Positions 11,575 to 23,526 of a DNA stretch of 64,000 nt are shown in pieces. The DNA lies in the NCBI GenBank assembly GCA_021521415.1, contig JAIQDT010000001.1, positions 6,634,001-6,698,000 on the forward strand, read 5' to 3'. Each line of letters opens with the position of its first letter. Within the stretch, counting starts at the first letter, position 1. Under the pieces are notes generated by a model. It worked only from the letters and a program-made list of their open reading frames with translations. It made no database searches and was not told the DNA's origin. Position numbers and translations under genes: made by a program. This stretch comes from Bidens hawaiensis. Taxonomy: Eukaryota; Streptophyta; Magnoliopsida; Asterales; Asteraceae.

Positions 11575-14488
11575 TGTAACACCCCGAAACCGCAGCGGAA
11601 ACGTAAACGGGATGCAATAGACACGTCTGATATCAACAGCATTGCTTATAAAGAAAACACCACTACATTAATTTACATCATATTACATTGTTCTAAGTTT
11701 AGTTCCCGTCTAGGCGATAGCACTTAAGTTTTACCCATATTACATTAACATATTTAATACTAAATGATCACTAAGCTTCCACTAAAAGCACGCATCAACA
11801 AGCATGTAGCACTTATTCCAGCTTGGGAGTACCTAGAAAGCATGTAAAGAAAACGGGTCAACTACGAATAGTTGGTGAGTTTCACTAATTTAATTAAACA
11901 TTGACAATTCATTATGATAAATCATATATTAGCGTTGTAATTATGCTGAGCCCACAGGCGTAACCTCTGTCTGGGGACACAGTTAACCCAGTACAGTACT
12001 CATTCCGGGGACAATGTTAACCCAGAAACACTTCTAGGGACGTCTGGGGACACTGTTAACCCAGTACTGTACGATTCCCGTATAATCAAATATTTATAAA
12101 TACACGCAAATCCATGCGTTCAGTATGTACTTAAACCTTTTATTAGTAACATGCTTTCCGCCCCGGGAAAATATTTGAAAATTATTCAGAAAAAGGGGCT
12201 CGTGAAACTCACCTTTTCATAGGCAGTTAGGTATCACAGTACACCAGCTACTAGTCCGGATCTGTAATACGATCCCTAAGTTCGTTACTATACAATCACT
12301 GTTAACATAACTTTAACCGTGTTAACCGGTACATCTGGGGACACCGTTAACCCAGTACTGTAACCGTTTCGAGGGCAATGTTAACCCAGAAACACTTCTC
12401 AGGGCTCAGATTGTGATATCGTTTAGAGTTCACTAGTCAAAATTTACTATTAGTCGTTTTTCCCGTTTTGCGTGCCTAGCACGGTTATCCGTTTTTACGT
12501 TTCAAAAATGAGTTTGGTCACACACGACCCGAAAATAGTTATTGATTGATGATTTAATTAAAGTGGTGAAATTAGAACTCGGTTTAGACGCCCCGATTGG
12601 CCGCGGGGCCCGTTTCCGTCTTTAGCGTACCGGAAACTGTTAAATCGGTTAAAATTACTCAAATCATCCGAATTATTTTCGGATGATTTATTTTTACTTG
12701 TTTAACTCAATTATATGAAAATAGTTCATTTTTATAGTTTTTATACACCAGTCAGCTCGCTTAGGCGAACTTTACCGGTTTACGCATTTTAAGCCTTAAA
12801 AGTTTGTTTTAGCACAAATAATTATCCGTTTAGTCTCGGATCTTGAAATTTTGCACAAATCACTTTTTGACAGTGGGGAATTCTATAAAAATATTTCCAG
12901 AATTAATTTTTATATTTAACATTTATTTATCTTTTTTTAAACACCATTTAAACACTAAATATGTCGTAAATACCAAACGATCTTAGAAAAATCCCAAATT
13001 TTTCCTGGATGACCCCTGCCATCTCCATAGTCCCCTGTAATTTTTCCAGAATTAAAATCCCTTTTTAAATGCCATTTTCACTAAAACCGAGCTAGAAAAC
13101 CCTAGAACTCGTTTAACCGAAAAGCCTACTTAGACTTCTCCAACTGACCTCAAATTTTGTGTGTGACTCATACATGATATAAAAAGCTTATCCGAAATTT
13201 TCCAGAATTTTCATGATATTTAACTATTTTTCACCATTTTTGGCCAAAATCGAGCATTAAATTCACCAAAAATTCACAGAACTCATATTTTCATATATCT
13301 AACATCTCTGTAAAATTTCATGACCTAACTCTAAACGAGTCTCAATCTGTCCAAAACTTAATCATCACACGAAAACCGAACTACCTTGTGTTTCTAGCTT
13401 CGAATCGCAAGGATCTCGCTTTCTAGCCTTTGCTATCAACTAGATACAACACCTACAAGCACAATAACACCACACCAAGAAAGTTACACCCACAATCAAG
13501 CCATTTCTTTCATGGTTTCGGTTATGCTTTAAAAACAAAGATTTAACCGTAAAAATTCGTTTTTGGTTCGTTTAACTCCTTTCTTGGACCAAGATCCCTT
13601 GTATAACCCGTATACATCACTTGATCATGCAAGAATCGGTTCCATCTCGGGTTTTCACCCTTTTTCACTTGGAAACCTCATTTTCTTGCAAGAACACTCA
13701 AGAAACGAACATAAACACGTACATAACACGATCATTACCTCGGTTTTCTTCCTAGGATCTTGGGTTTTAGTTCAAAGGTTGAGAGAGAGTTGAAAGTTTG
13801 ATGAATGTGTTGGATGAAAAAAGAAAATAATAAGGGTATGGAAACCCTTGTTTCCGATCGGACCATTTGGAGGGTGGGGTGGGACCCACATCTCCATTTT
13901 AAGCCACATATTCAGATTCTCGTAATCCGGATAATGTTTTGGATAATCTGGTTCAGTTCGTTTTTCGGTTAAATGTTTAATTCGGCTTAAAACGAGGCTA
14001 AAACGGTCGTTTTTCGGCTTAAAAATGAAATTTATATAAAACCGATTTAAAAACTTCAAAAAAACTTAAACCATGACTTTCATTAACTTAAAACATCATA
14101 TTATTAATAATTACGCATCTTTTTCGGCTTGATCGATCGTCTCTTGCTCGGTTTGGTATTAAAGGTTTCGTTTAACGTACCGACGTACCGTTAAATCGAG
14201 AATTCTTTTCTGTGCTTTAATTCACTTATCCCGAAGCTTTATTACTTCGCAAACATCACTAAATATCATATATCTCGTCTATAATGTATCCTCGATTCGT
14301 TCGAGCTTCAATAACCGTTATTCGGTTAATCGTATTTCCAATACGATTAACTGTATAATCGAGTATAATTCGTACTGTGAATCATACATACTCGTATAAT
14401 CACATTATAATTCATATATTCAGTATTAAATAACACATAAATAGTATATACCGGTTAGGGTATACCTGATTTTGCCGGAATCGTTACA
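11575..14488 (-). repeat. Left LTR of element D (3' LTR in its own orientation)
   Basis: It is nearly identical to the right LTR apart from two small deletions (about 11 bp near 12,070 and about 29 bp near 13,275) and scattered substitutions. It contains two clusters of an internal repeat with core GTTAACCCAG, at 11,968-12,075 and 12,325-12,405. No gene is visible inside; a 76-codon plus-strand frame is present in both LTRs only because LTRs are duplicates. Confidence 0.92.
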
Positions 14489-14500
14489 TTCTCCCCCCGT
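14489..14500 (-). other. Polypurine tract of element D
   Basis: On the minus strand ACGGGGGGAGAA lies directly before the TGTAAC start of the left LTR. Position and composition fit the plus-strand primer. Confidence 0.85.
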
Positions 14501-14524
14501 AACAAAAATTTCGTCCTCGAAATT

Positions 14525-16050
14525 TTACGCGACGACTACTTCCTTTTGAGGAAATAGATGGGGGTATTTCTTCCGGAATTCGTCCTTTCGTTCCCATGTA
14601 TATTCTGGGCCTCGTTGCGAATTCCATCTAACTTTGACCAACGAGATCTTATTGTGTCTAAGTTGCTTGATTTTCCCGTCTACTATTTCTATGGGTTCCT
14701 CTACTAAATTGAGCTTATCACTTATTTGGACACCCTCTAAAGGGAACACCGATGTCTCATCCACCAGACATCTTTTCAAGTTCGATACGTGAAACACGTT
14801 GTGAACTGCACTCAGTTCATCGGGTAGTTCTAATCGGTACGCTACGAGACCGATTTTTGCAGTAATATTGAAGGGTCCAATATATCTCGGGGCTAACTTC
14901 CCCGCCTTTCCAAATCTGACTACACCCTTCCAAGGTGATACTTTCAAATACACTTTATCACCTTTCTCAAACGACAACGGCTTTCTACGGGTATCGGCAT
15001 AACTATTCTGCCGATCCCGCGCGGCCTTCAGATTGTTCCTAATTTCAAGGATTTTGCTGGTCGTTTCCTGGACCAGGTTTGATCTAATAACCTGAGTGTC
15101 GCCCACTTCAGTCCAGCAGAGTGGTGATCGGCACTTCCGACCATACAATGCTTCGTAAGGCGCTGCCTTTATACTGCTATGGTAACTGTTGTTATAGGAA
15201 AATTCAACGAGTGGGAGATGTTGATCCCAATTTCCCTTAAAGTCCAGTACGCATGCACGAAGCAAATCCTCCAAGGTTTGGATGGTCCTCTCAGACTGAC
15301 CATCGGTTTGAGGGTGGTAAGCTGTGCTTAGATCAATGCGCGTTCCCAGCGCTTCTTGCACAGCTTGCCAAACATTGGAGATGAAATGGCTATCCCGATC
15401 GGAGATGATTGAGATGGGTATCCCATGACGAGACACAATTTCATTTATATAAATCTGCGCAAGTCTTTCAGTGTTATAATTATTCCTAATCGGGATAAAA
15501 TGTGCCGATTTGGTTAATCGATCCACGATTACCCAAATTGCATCATGTCCTCGGGACGTTTTAGGAAGATGCGTCACAAAATCCATCGTGATTTGCTCCC
15601 ACTTCCATTCGGGAATTTCCGGTTGTTGTAACCTTCCCGAGGGTTTCTGGTGTTCCGCCTTAACTCTCGCACAAGTCGTGCACTTACCGACATACGTTGC
15701 TATGTCCTTTTTCATACCCGGCCACCAGTAGAACTCCTTCACATCCTTGTACATCTTATCCAATCCCGGATGTATGGAATATTTTGATCTATGCGCTTCG
15801 TCCATGATTAATTCACGAAGGTCATGGAGGGTCGGGATCCAAATCCGATTTTTGATATAGAGAATTTCGTCCACGCGCTGTTCGAAATTCTTCTCATTAC
15901 CGTAAAGTCCTTCCTTTTCCAATTGTTCCTCTTTCAACGCCTCACGTTGAGCGACTCGAATCAGGTCCGAAAGGTTCGACTGGACTATCATCCCCAACGC
16001 TCGCACTCGCAATGGCTTAACCCGATCTTTCCTACTCAAGGCATTGCTAC
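14525..16050 (-). pseudogene. Integrase with chromodomain-like tail, element D
   Basis: The 504-codon minus-strand frame has an H-H-C-C zinc-binding part ([10 protein letters not shown]...CTTCARV), the catalytic triad (MDFVTH, SDRDSHF, and the E of GQSER), a GPF-containing C-terminal domain and a chromodomain-like end (KVRWNS...YTWERKDEF). It starts just after a frameshift at the RNase H/integrase junction, where the usual VADALSRK motif is disrupted near 16,040. The frame itself is otherwise open. Chromodomains of this kind guide insertion in chromoviruses; whether this one binds chromatin is not known. Confidence 0.88.
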
Positions 16051-18540
16051 AACGTTAGCCTTGCCGGGGTGATAACGGATGTCACAGTCATAATCGCTCA
16101 ACAACTCGACCCATCTTCGTTGGCTCATATTCAGTTCTTTCTGATCGAATATGTGCTGCAAACTTTTATGATCGGTGAAGATGGTGCACTTCGTACCGTA
16201 GAGATAATGTCTCCAGATTTTAAGTGCGAAGATAACTGCTCCCAGTTCTAAGTCATGAGTAGTGTAATTTCTTTCGTGTACTTTTAACTGTCGGGAAGCA
16301 TAGGCTATAACCTTATTATTCTGCATCAACACGCATCCTAACCCTCTACGCGATGCGTCACAATATGCGACAAAACCATCGTCTCCATCGGGGAGACTTA
16401 AAATCGGCGCTTGGCACAATTTTTGCTTTAACGTTTGAAACGCCGTTTCCTGCTCTTCTCCCCATTCATACTTTCGATCCTTTTGAGTTAGGAGAGTTAA
16501 AGGTTGGGCGATGCTGGAAAAGTTCTCTATAAATCGACGATAATATCCAGCTAAGCCTAAGAATTGTCGGATTTCCTTTGGCGATTTAGGCGCTTGCCAA
16601 TTCTTAACTGCTTCAACCTTACTCGGATCAACGTGTATTCCTTGATGGTTTACAACGTGACCGAGGAATTGCACTTCTTGTAACCAGAAGTTACAATTGG
16701 AGAATTTTGCCTACAATTTCTCCCGATTCAGAAGCTCTAAAATTATTCTTAAGTGTTGCTCGTGCTCTTCTTTACTATTCGAGTAAATCAGAATATCGTC
16801 AATAAACACGATGACGAATTTGTCGAGATAGGGTTTACAGACTCGATTCATGAGATCCATGAACACTGCTGGCGCATTTGTTAGCCCGAAAGGCATAACT
16901 AAGAACTCGTAATGGCCGTAGCGAGTCCGGAATGCGGTTTTTGGGATATCTTCTTCCTGAATTCTAACCTGATGGTATCCCGATCTAAGATCGATTTTTG
17001 AGAAATAGCTCGCACCTTGCAGCTGGTCAAACAGATCATCAATTCGGGGAAGAGGGTACCTATTTTTGATTGTTAACTTGTTCAGTTCCCTGTAATCAAT
17101 GCACATTCTTAGGCTCCCGTCCTTCTTTTTCACGAATAATACAGGTGCACCCCACGGGGAATAACTAGGACGTATAAATCCTTTATCCAAAAATTCTTGC
17201 AACTGATTGGATAATTCTTGCATCTCGGACGGTGCAAGTCGGTAGGGTGCTTTAGCAACAGGGCCAGCTTGAGGTATTAAATCGATTATGAATTCGACCT
17301 GTCGGGTTGGCGGTAATCCAGGAAGTTCTTCTGGGAAAACTTGTGGAAATTCGCGTACCACCGGGATATCATCCACCCGTTTCTCATCAGAATCTGTGGC
17401 CGTCAAGCTCGCTAGATACGCCACGCATCCCTGGCGTATATATTTTAACACCTTGAGGTGGGATATAAATGGTATCATTGTGCCCGACTCTCCTTGCACT
17501 AACACCTCTTCGTCATCCGACACCCGGATCTTGACGATTTTCTTTTCACAGTTTATTTCCACTTTGTTACGGGCCAACCAATCCATTCCCACTATCACAT
17601 CAAAACTACCTAATTCTACCGGTAATAAGTCAATCAGGAAGGATTGATCGTTCAGAATAAAAGGGCAATTCCGAACTATCTGATTAACTATCATGGTTTT
17701 ACCGTTAGCGACTTCTACGGTATAAGGTTCTATGGTTTCACTAATTGGAAGGTTCGCTATCGATAGGAAATTAACAGAGACAAAACTTCTATCGGCGCCT
17801 GTATCAAATAATACAGAAGCGTAATGATCAGTGACGAGGAATGTACCTGTCACTAAGCTAGGGTCCTGGCGTGCTTCGTTCGCCCCCATCACGAATGCGC
17901 GGCCTCTCGCCGGATTGGACGACGATGCCTGACCCACGGTTTGCCTCCCAATTCCTCCCTGGTTCAGTTTCGGACAGTATCTCTTGAAGTGATCTGTGCT
18001 GCCGCATTCAAAGCAAGCACGGCTGGTGGTCATCATTTGGTTTCCTTGTGGGTATTGTTGTCGGGCTGGATGGGTCCTAACTGGCTGCGCACGGATAGGT
18101 TGCGGTTGTCGGTTCGGATTGTTCAGGTTTGTCTTACATCTCGGTGCGTAGTGCCCATCCCTGCCACACCGATGGCACACTACCCCCCTGCACTCGCCAC
18201 CATGCTGGTAACCGCATTTTCCACACCTAGGAAACGTCCTTGTCTGCGGTTCCTGCCTTCCGCCTGAACTAGTTATGGCGTAGTTCTGGGCAGCGGGCCG
18301 AGCACGTTTATTTTGTTGCTTCTCCTGGATCCTATTGTCATACGTACCTCGCTTTCCCCCAGCGGACTCTCCTGCCACCTTCAGTGACCCACTCCTCACG
18401 AAATCGTATGTGACGATACCAGCTTGCGTCACCGCACCCTCAAACGTCTGGTGTCCCCCAGCGTTGACTATACTCTTTACTAATGGAGTTAGTCCCCATA
18501 TATAACGCTCACCCTCTTTGACTCTGGGGTGACCAACCAT
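16036..18540 (-). pseudogene. Gag C-terminus, protease, reverse transcriptase and RNase H of element D
   Basis: On the minus strand the frame shows three Cys/His clusters of the nucleocapsid ([40 protein letters not shown]), an aspartic protease ([11 protein letters not shown] near 17,800), and reverse transcriptase with [18 protein letters not shown] and FIDDILIYS (near 16,800). RNase H follows with YCDAS and TDHKSL. One in-frame TAG at 16,711 and the frameshift near 16,040 break it. The start overlaps a frameshift near 18,535 that separates it from the gag N-terminus. Confidence 0.9.
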
Positions 18541-19226
18541 GGCACCAATCGCGACAACTCATTGAATCGGTTCGTATAACCCAAGTGGTCTGCCCCCTGC
18601 ATCTCCAGGTTCCACAATTCGTTTTCAAATTTCTGCAGTTCGTTTTTCGGGCAGAAATGCTCCAGTACAAGGGCCTTGAGCTCTGCCCAGGTCATGTGGT
18701 TTGTCGCTGCCTGACCGCGAGTTTGCACTATTGTGTTCCACAATGTCAAGGCATGATCCGTGAACGTGCAGGTAGCATACTTAACAACGTAATCCTCAGG
18801 GCAGTTGCTGATGTTCACAACCGACTCTATTTTCTCAATCCACTTAACCAACCCATTTGGTCCCTCAGACCCTCTATAATCTAGGGGCTTGCACAACATA
18901 AAATCTTTAATTGAACATCCCCTTGTTGCAGGAGTCGGTTCAGTGCGGTTCGTTTCTACACTGGGTATAGGGCCATTACTGTCTGTAACGACCACCCTAG
19001 GCGGTGCGTCATTACTCGGAATCGGGTTACCGTTCGGTGGAGGATTAACATTTTGTTCCCCAACATTATTGGTGGTCGTTTGATTGCTCGCAGGGTCTGG
19101 ATTGGTCGTATTGTTAATACTGGCGGCAATGCGCGATACTATATCCGGTATCGCCGCCTCTAACTTTCGAGCAATCAGACGACTCACATCCACTTCTGAC
19201 ATTTGAGCTGACCGTTTTGGTGCCAT
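18489..19226 (-). pseudogene. Gag N-terminal part, element D
   Basis: I place the start at the ATG ending at 19,226 (MAPKRSAQMSEVDV), because the 38 codons upstream look like untranslated leader. The protein has a variable Asn/Pro-rich stretch and then a retrotransposon gag domain ([30 protein letters not shown]). A frameshift near 18,535 moves the rest of gag into the next frame. Confidence 0.85.
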
Positions 19227-19592
19227 TCTACACAACATTAAGAAAATATATATAATTAATACAAATTCCAAACTAAATACACAACACATATTCCATTCAT
19301 TAATAAACATTAGTACATTTACATAAACATCCGTACACATTACATTAATATCAACCCATAGATTAAGTTTTCATACATCAGCCCTACATCGGCATCATTT
19401 CGACATAACCCGCTATGGGTCAGTGCTTGAATGATACATCAAAAGTATCTACAATGGTATCCCAACAAAAAAGACCCCATATGGGCTAGTGGCTGTACTA
19501 TAACTACCCAAGATTCACTCTATGTTAGCATCGCCACTAACTGCTTACACAGAGTATCAAAAAGCGGACCCTGACTACTACCCTAACATGAT

Positions 19593-20207
19593 CTAAACAT
19601 GGTGGTATACCAACCATACCAACACTGCCACCATCACCACTAACACTGCCATCAAACCCCGGATCCGTGTTTCCATCCGGTCAATCAACCACTGGGAGTA
19701 TGCATCCTCCCTCCTTAGCTGAGCGATCACATACTGGCTGTCCAGTATGCAGTCCGCCAAGTGATTCCTCCTCTGGATACCCACCGTCAAGGCGGTGGTG
19801 TGCTCATTTATCTGCTCGGTGAGCACTCGGAGCCATGCAGCCTCGGTGGAGGGACGCTCATCCCTCTCCAGCCTAGGGGTACCTCACACGGGTGGAGGCA
19901 CAGGCTCAGGCTGGAGGTGGGAGGACTCGCCCCTATTGTAAGTGGGTCTGGGTGGGGTAAAGGTAGGTGGGACATAAGGGGCACTGATCCGCGCCGTGAG
20001 GCGGGGACCGGGTCTGGGAGGGGCAGGGGTGACCTGTGGTGCGGGTGGGGTGGGGGATCTGGCAACCCTAGTAGAGAGGGACAGGCTAGCACTCCTACGG
20101 CTAGTCTCACTAGGCTCAGTGCTGGATGCTAAGCGTAAGCTCCTAGAGTCCCCGGAACTGGTCTCCACCGGGTCCTCCTCCACTGACAGACTTTGGGATC
20201 TCGACAT
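19593..20207 (-). pseudogene. Extra ORF upstream of gag in element D, with a C-terminal membrane segment
   Basis: On the minus strand an ATG at 20,207 opens a frame that runs to a stop at 19,593 (204 codons) with one internal TGA at 19,884-19,886. The first half is Ser/Arg/Pro-rich (MSRSQSLSVEED; PTPPAPQVTPAPPRPGP). The second half is a helix-like stretch ending in a hydrophobic segment (LMAVLVVMVAVLVWLVYHHV) typical of a tail anchor. It lies between the PBS and gag, on the same strand. I do not recognise the family. The single clean stop within an otherwise biased, membrane-ending frame suggests a once-coding gene. Confidence 0.55.
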
Positions 20208-20549
20208 CCTTACCTGTACACAAGTTAGCAAACATATAGTTCCTTTCATAATGTAAATCATAATTAAATTAATATTCACACACTTATACAACCTTGTCAC
20301 ATAAAAAATATTATCATATACTTACACGTATGTTGCCGATTTTACCTATTAATGTTCCCCGTGAACTCCTTTGAATTCCCTCGTGCGGACAAGTCTGTTA
20401 TTATGTTCCGGACCATAATAACTCACTTGTCCATCCAAGTTCATCCAGATCTAGTCACTATAAATTATTAGTTGATATTCAGATCCTATAATACTTGAGC
20501 TACTGGTTATATTTTAGGTATCTTTTAAAAACATCCTAATTCTTTATAA

Positions 20550-20567
20550 CCAATGGCTCTGATACCA
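20550..20567 (-). other. Primer-binding site of element D (initiator tRNA-Met type)
   Basis: On the minus strand TGGTATCAGAGCCATTGG lies five bases inside the right LTR. This fixes the minus strand as the coding orientation of the element. Confidence 0.92.
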
Positions 20568-20572
20568 AGTTC

Positions 20573-23526
20573 TGTAACACCCCGAAACCGCAGCGGAAAC
20601 GTAAACGGGATGCAACAGACACGTCTGATTTCAACATCATTGCTTATAAAGAAAACACCACTACATTAATTTACATCATATTACATTGTTCCAAGCTTAG
20701 TTCCCGTCTAGGCGATAGCACATAAGTTTTACCCACATTACATTAACATATTTAATACTAAATGATCACTAAGCTTCCACTAAAAGCACGCATCAACAAG
20801 CATGTAGCACTTATTCCAGCTTGGGAGTACCTAGAAAACATGTAAAGAAAAGGGTCAACTACGAATAGTTGGTGAGTTTCACAAATTTAATTAAACATTG
20901 ACAATTCATTATGATAAATCATATATTAGGGATGTAATTATGCTGAGCCCACAGGCGTAACCTCTGTCTGGGGACACAGTTAACCCAGTACAGTACTCAT
21001 TCCGGGGACAATGTTAACCCAGAAACACTTCTAGGGACGTCTGGGGACCCTGTTAACCCAGTACTGTACCCATTCCGTACGATTCCCGTATAATCAAATA
21101 TTTATAAATACACGCAAATCCATGCGTTCAGTATGTACTTAAACCTTTTATTAGTAACATGCTTTCCGCCCTAGGAAAATATTTGAAAATTATTCAGAAA
21201 AAGGGACTCGTGAAACTCACCTTATCGTAGGCAGTTAGGTATCACAGTACAACAGCTACTAGTCCGGATCTGTAATACGATCCCTAAGTTCGTTACTATA
21301 CAATCACTGTTAACATAACTTTAACCGTGTTAACCGGTACATCTGGGGACACCGTTAACCCAGTACTGTAACCGTTCCGGGGGCAATGTTAACCCAGAAA
21401 CACTTCTCAGGGCTCAGATTGTGATATCGTTTAGAGTTCACTAGTCAAAATTTACTATTAGTCGTTTTTCCCGTTTTGCGTGCCTAGCACGGTTATCCGT
21501 TTTTACGTTTCAAAAATGAGTTTGGTCACACACGACCCGAAAATAGTTATTGATTGATGATTTAATTAAAGTTGTGAAATTAGAACTCGGTTTAGACCCC
21601 CCGATTGGCCGCGGGGCCCGTTTCCGTCTTTGGCGTACCGGAAACTGTTAAATCGGTTAAAATTACTAAAATCATCCGAATTATTTTCGGATGATTTATT
21701 TTTACTTGTTTAACTCAATTATATGAAAATAGTTCATTTTTAGGGTTTTTATACACCAGTCAGCTCGCTTAGGCGAACTTTACCGGTTTACCGCGTTTTA
21801 AGCCTTAAAAGTTTGTTTTAGCACAAATAATTATCCGTTTAGTCTCGGATCTTGAAATTTTGCACAAATCACTCTTTGACAGTGGGGAATTTTATAAAAA
21901 TATTTCCAGAATTAATTTTTATATTTAACATTTATTTATCTTTTTTTAAACACCATTTAAACACTAAAAATGTCGTAAATACCAAACGATTTTAGAAAAA
22001 TCCCAAATTTTTCCTGGATGACCCCTGCCATCTCCATAGTCCCCTGTAATTTTTCCAGAACCAAAATACCTTTTTAAATGCCATTTTCACTAAAACCGAG
22101 CTAGAAAACCCTAGAACTCGTTTAACCGAAAAGCCTACTTAGACTTCTCCAACTGACCTCAAATTATGTGTGTGACTCATACATGATATAAATCGCTTAT
22201 CCGAAATTTTCCAGAATTTTTATGATATTTAACTATTTTTCACCATTTTTGGCCAAAACCGAGCATTAAATTCACCAAATATTCATCCTTTGTCCAAAAA
22301 TTACCAAAAAATCACAGAACTCATATTTTCATATATCTAACATCTCTTTAAAATTTCATGACCTAACTCTAAACGAGTCACAATCTGTCCAAAACTTAAT
22401 CATTACACGAAAACCGAACTACCTTGTGTTTCTAGCTTCGAATCGCAAGGATCTCGCTTTCTAGCCTTTGCTATCAACTAGATACAACACCTACAAGCAC
22501 AATAACACCACACCAAGCAAGTTACACCCACAATCAAGCCATTTCTTTCATGGTTTCGGTTATGCTTTAAAAACAAAGATTTAACCGTAAAAATTCGTTT
22601 TTGGTTCGTTTAACTTCTTTCTTGGACCAAGATCCCTTGTATAACCTGTATACATCACTTGATCATGCAAGAATCGGTTCCATCTCGGGTTTTCACCCTT
22701 TTTCACTTGGAAACCTCATTTTCTTGCAAGAACACTCAAGAAACGAACATAAACACGTATATAACACGATCATTACCTCGGTTTTCTTGCTAGGATCTTG
22801 GGTTTTAGTTCAAAGGTTGAGAGAGAGTTGAATGTTTGATGAATGTGTTGGATGAAAAAAGAAAATAATAAGGGTATGGAAAACCTTGTTTCCGATCGGA
22901 CCATTTGGAGGGTGGGGTGGGACCCACATCTCCATTTTAAGCCACATATTCAGATTCTCGTAATCCGGATAATGTTTTGGATAATCTGGTTCAGTTCATT
23001 TTTTGGTTAAATGTTTAATTCGGCTTAAAACGAGGCTAAAACGGTCGTTTTTCGGCTTAAAAATGAAATTTATATAAAACCGATTTAAAAACTTCAAAAA
23101 AACTTAAACCATGACTTTCATTAACTTAAAACATCATATTATTAATAATTAAGCATCTTTTTCGGCTTGATCGATCTTCCCTTGCTCGGTTTGGTATTAA
23201 AGGTTTCGTTTAACGTACCGACGTACCGTTAAATCGAGAATTCTTTTCTGTGCTTTAATTCACTTATCCCGAAGCTTTATTACTTCGCAAACATCACTAA
23301 ATATCATATATCTCGTCTATATTGTATCCTCGATTCGTTCGAGCTTCAATAACCGTTATTCGGTTAATCGTATTTCCAATACGATTAACTGTATAATCGA
23401 GTATAATTCGTACTGTGAATCATACATACTCGTATAATCACATTATAATTCATATATTCAGTATTAAATGACACATAAATAGTATATACCGGTTAGGGTA
23501 TACCTGATTTTGCCGTAATCGTTACA
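20573..23526 (-). repeat. Right LTR of element D (5' LTR in its own orientation)
   Basis: It starts TGTAACACCCC and ends CGTTACA, followed by the ATACA duplication and the resumed gag of element C. GTTAACCCAG-core repeats occur at about 20,965-21,075 and 21,340-21,410, as in the left copy. Confidence 0.92.

Larger units (their letters stand above)
11575..23526 (-). mobile_element. Element D: Gypsy chromovirus (Tekay/Del-like) inserted in element C gag
   Basis: LTRs of 2,914 and 2,954 bp (TGTAACACCCC...CGTTACA) bound the element. ATACA is directly repeated at 11,570-11,574 and 23,527-23,531, a perfect 5 bp target-site duplication. The coding strand is minus: PBS beside the right LTR, upstream ORF, gag, protease, reverse transcriptase, RNase H, integrase with a C-terminal chromodomain-like part, then PPT beside the left LTR. 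Tekay/Del placement rests on domain order, the [10 protein letters not shown]...YTWE chromodomain-like tail and LTR length. Confidence 0.94.

Noticed and set aside
13563..13793. A 76-codon plus-strand frame conserved in both LTRs of element D (also 22,601-22,831)
   Set aside because: The two copies are LTR duplicates, so their similarity says nothing about coding. It runs antisense to the element and shows no recognisable domain.
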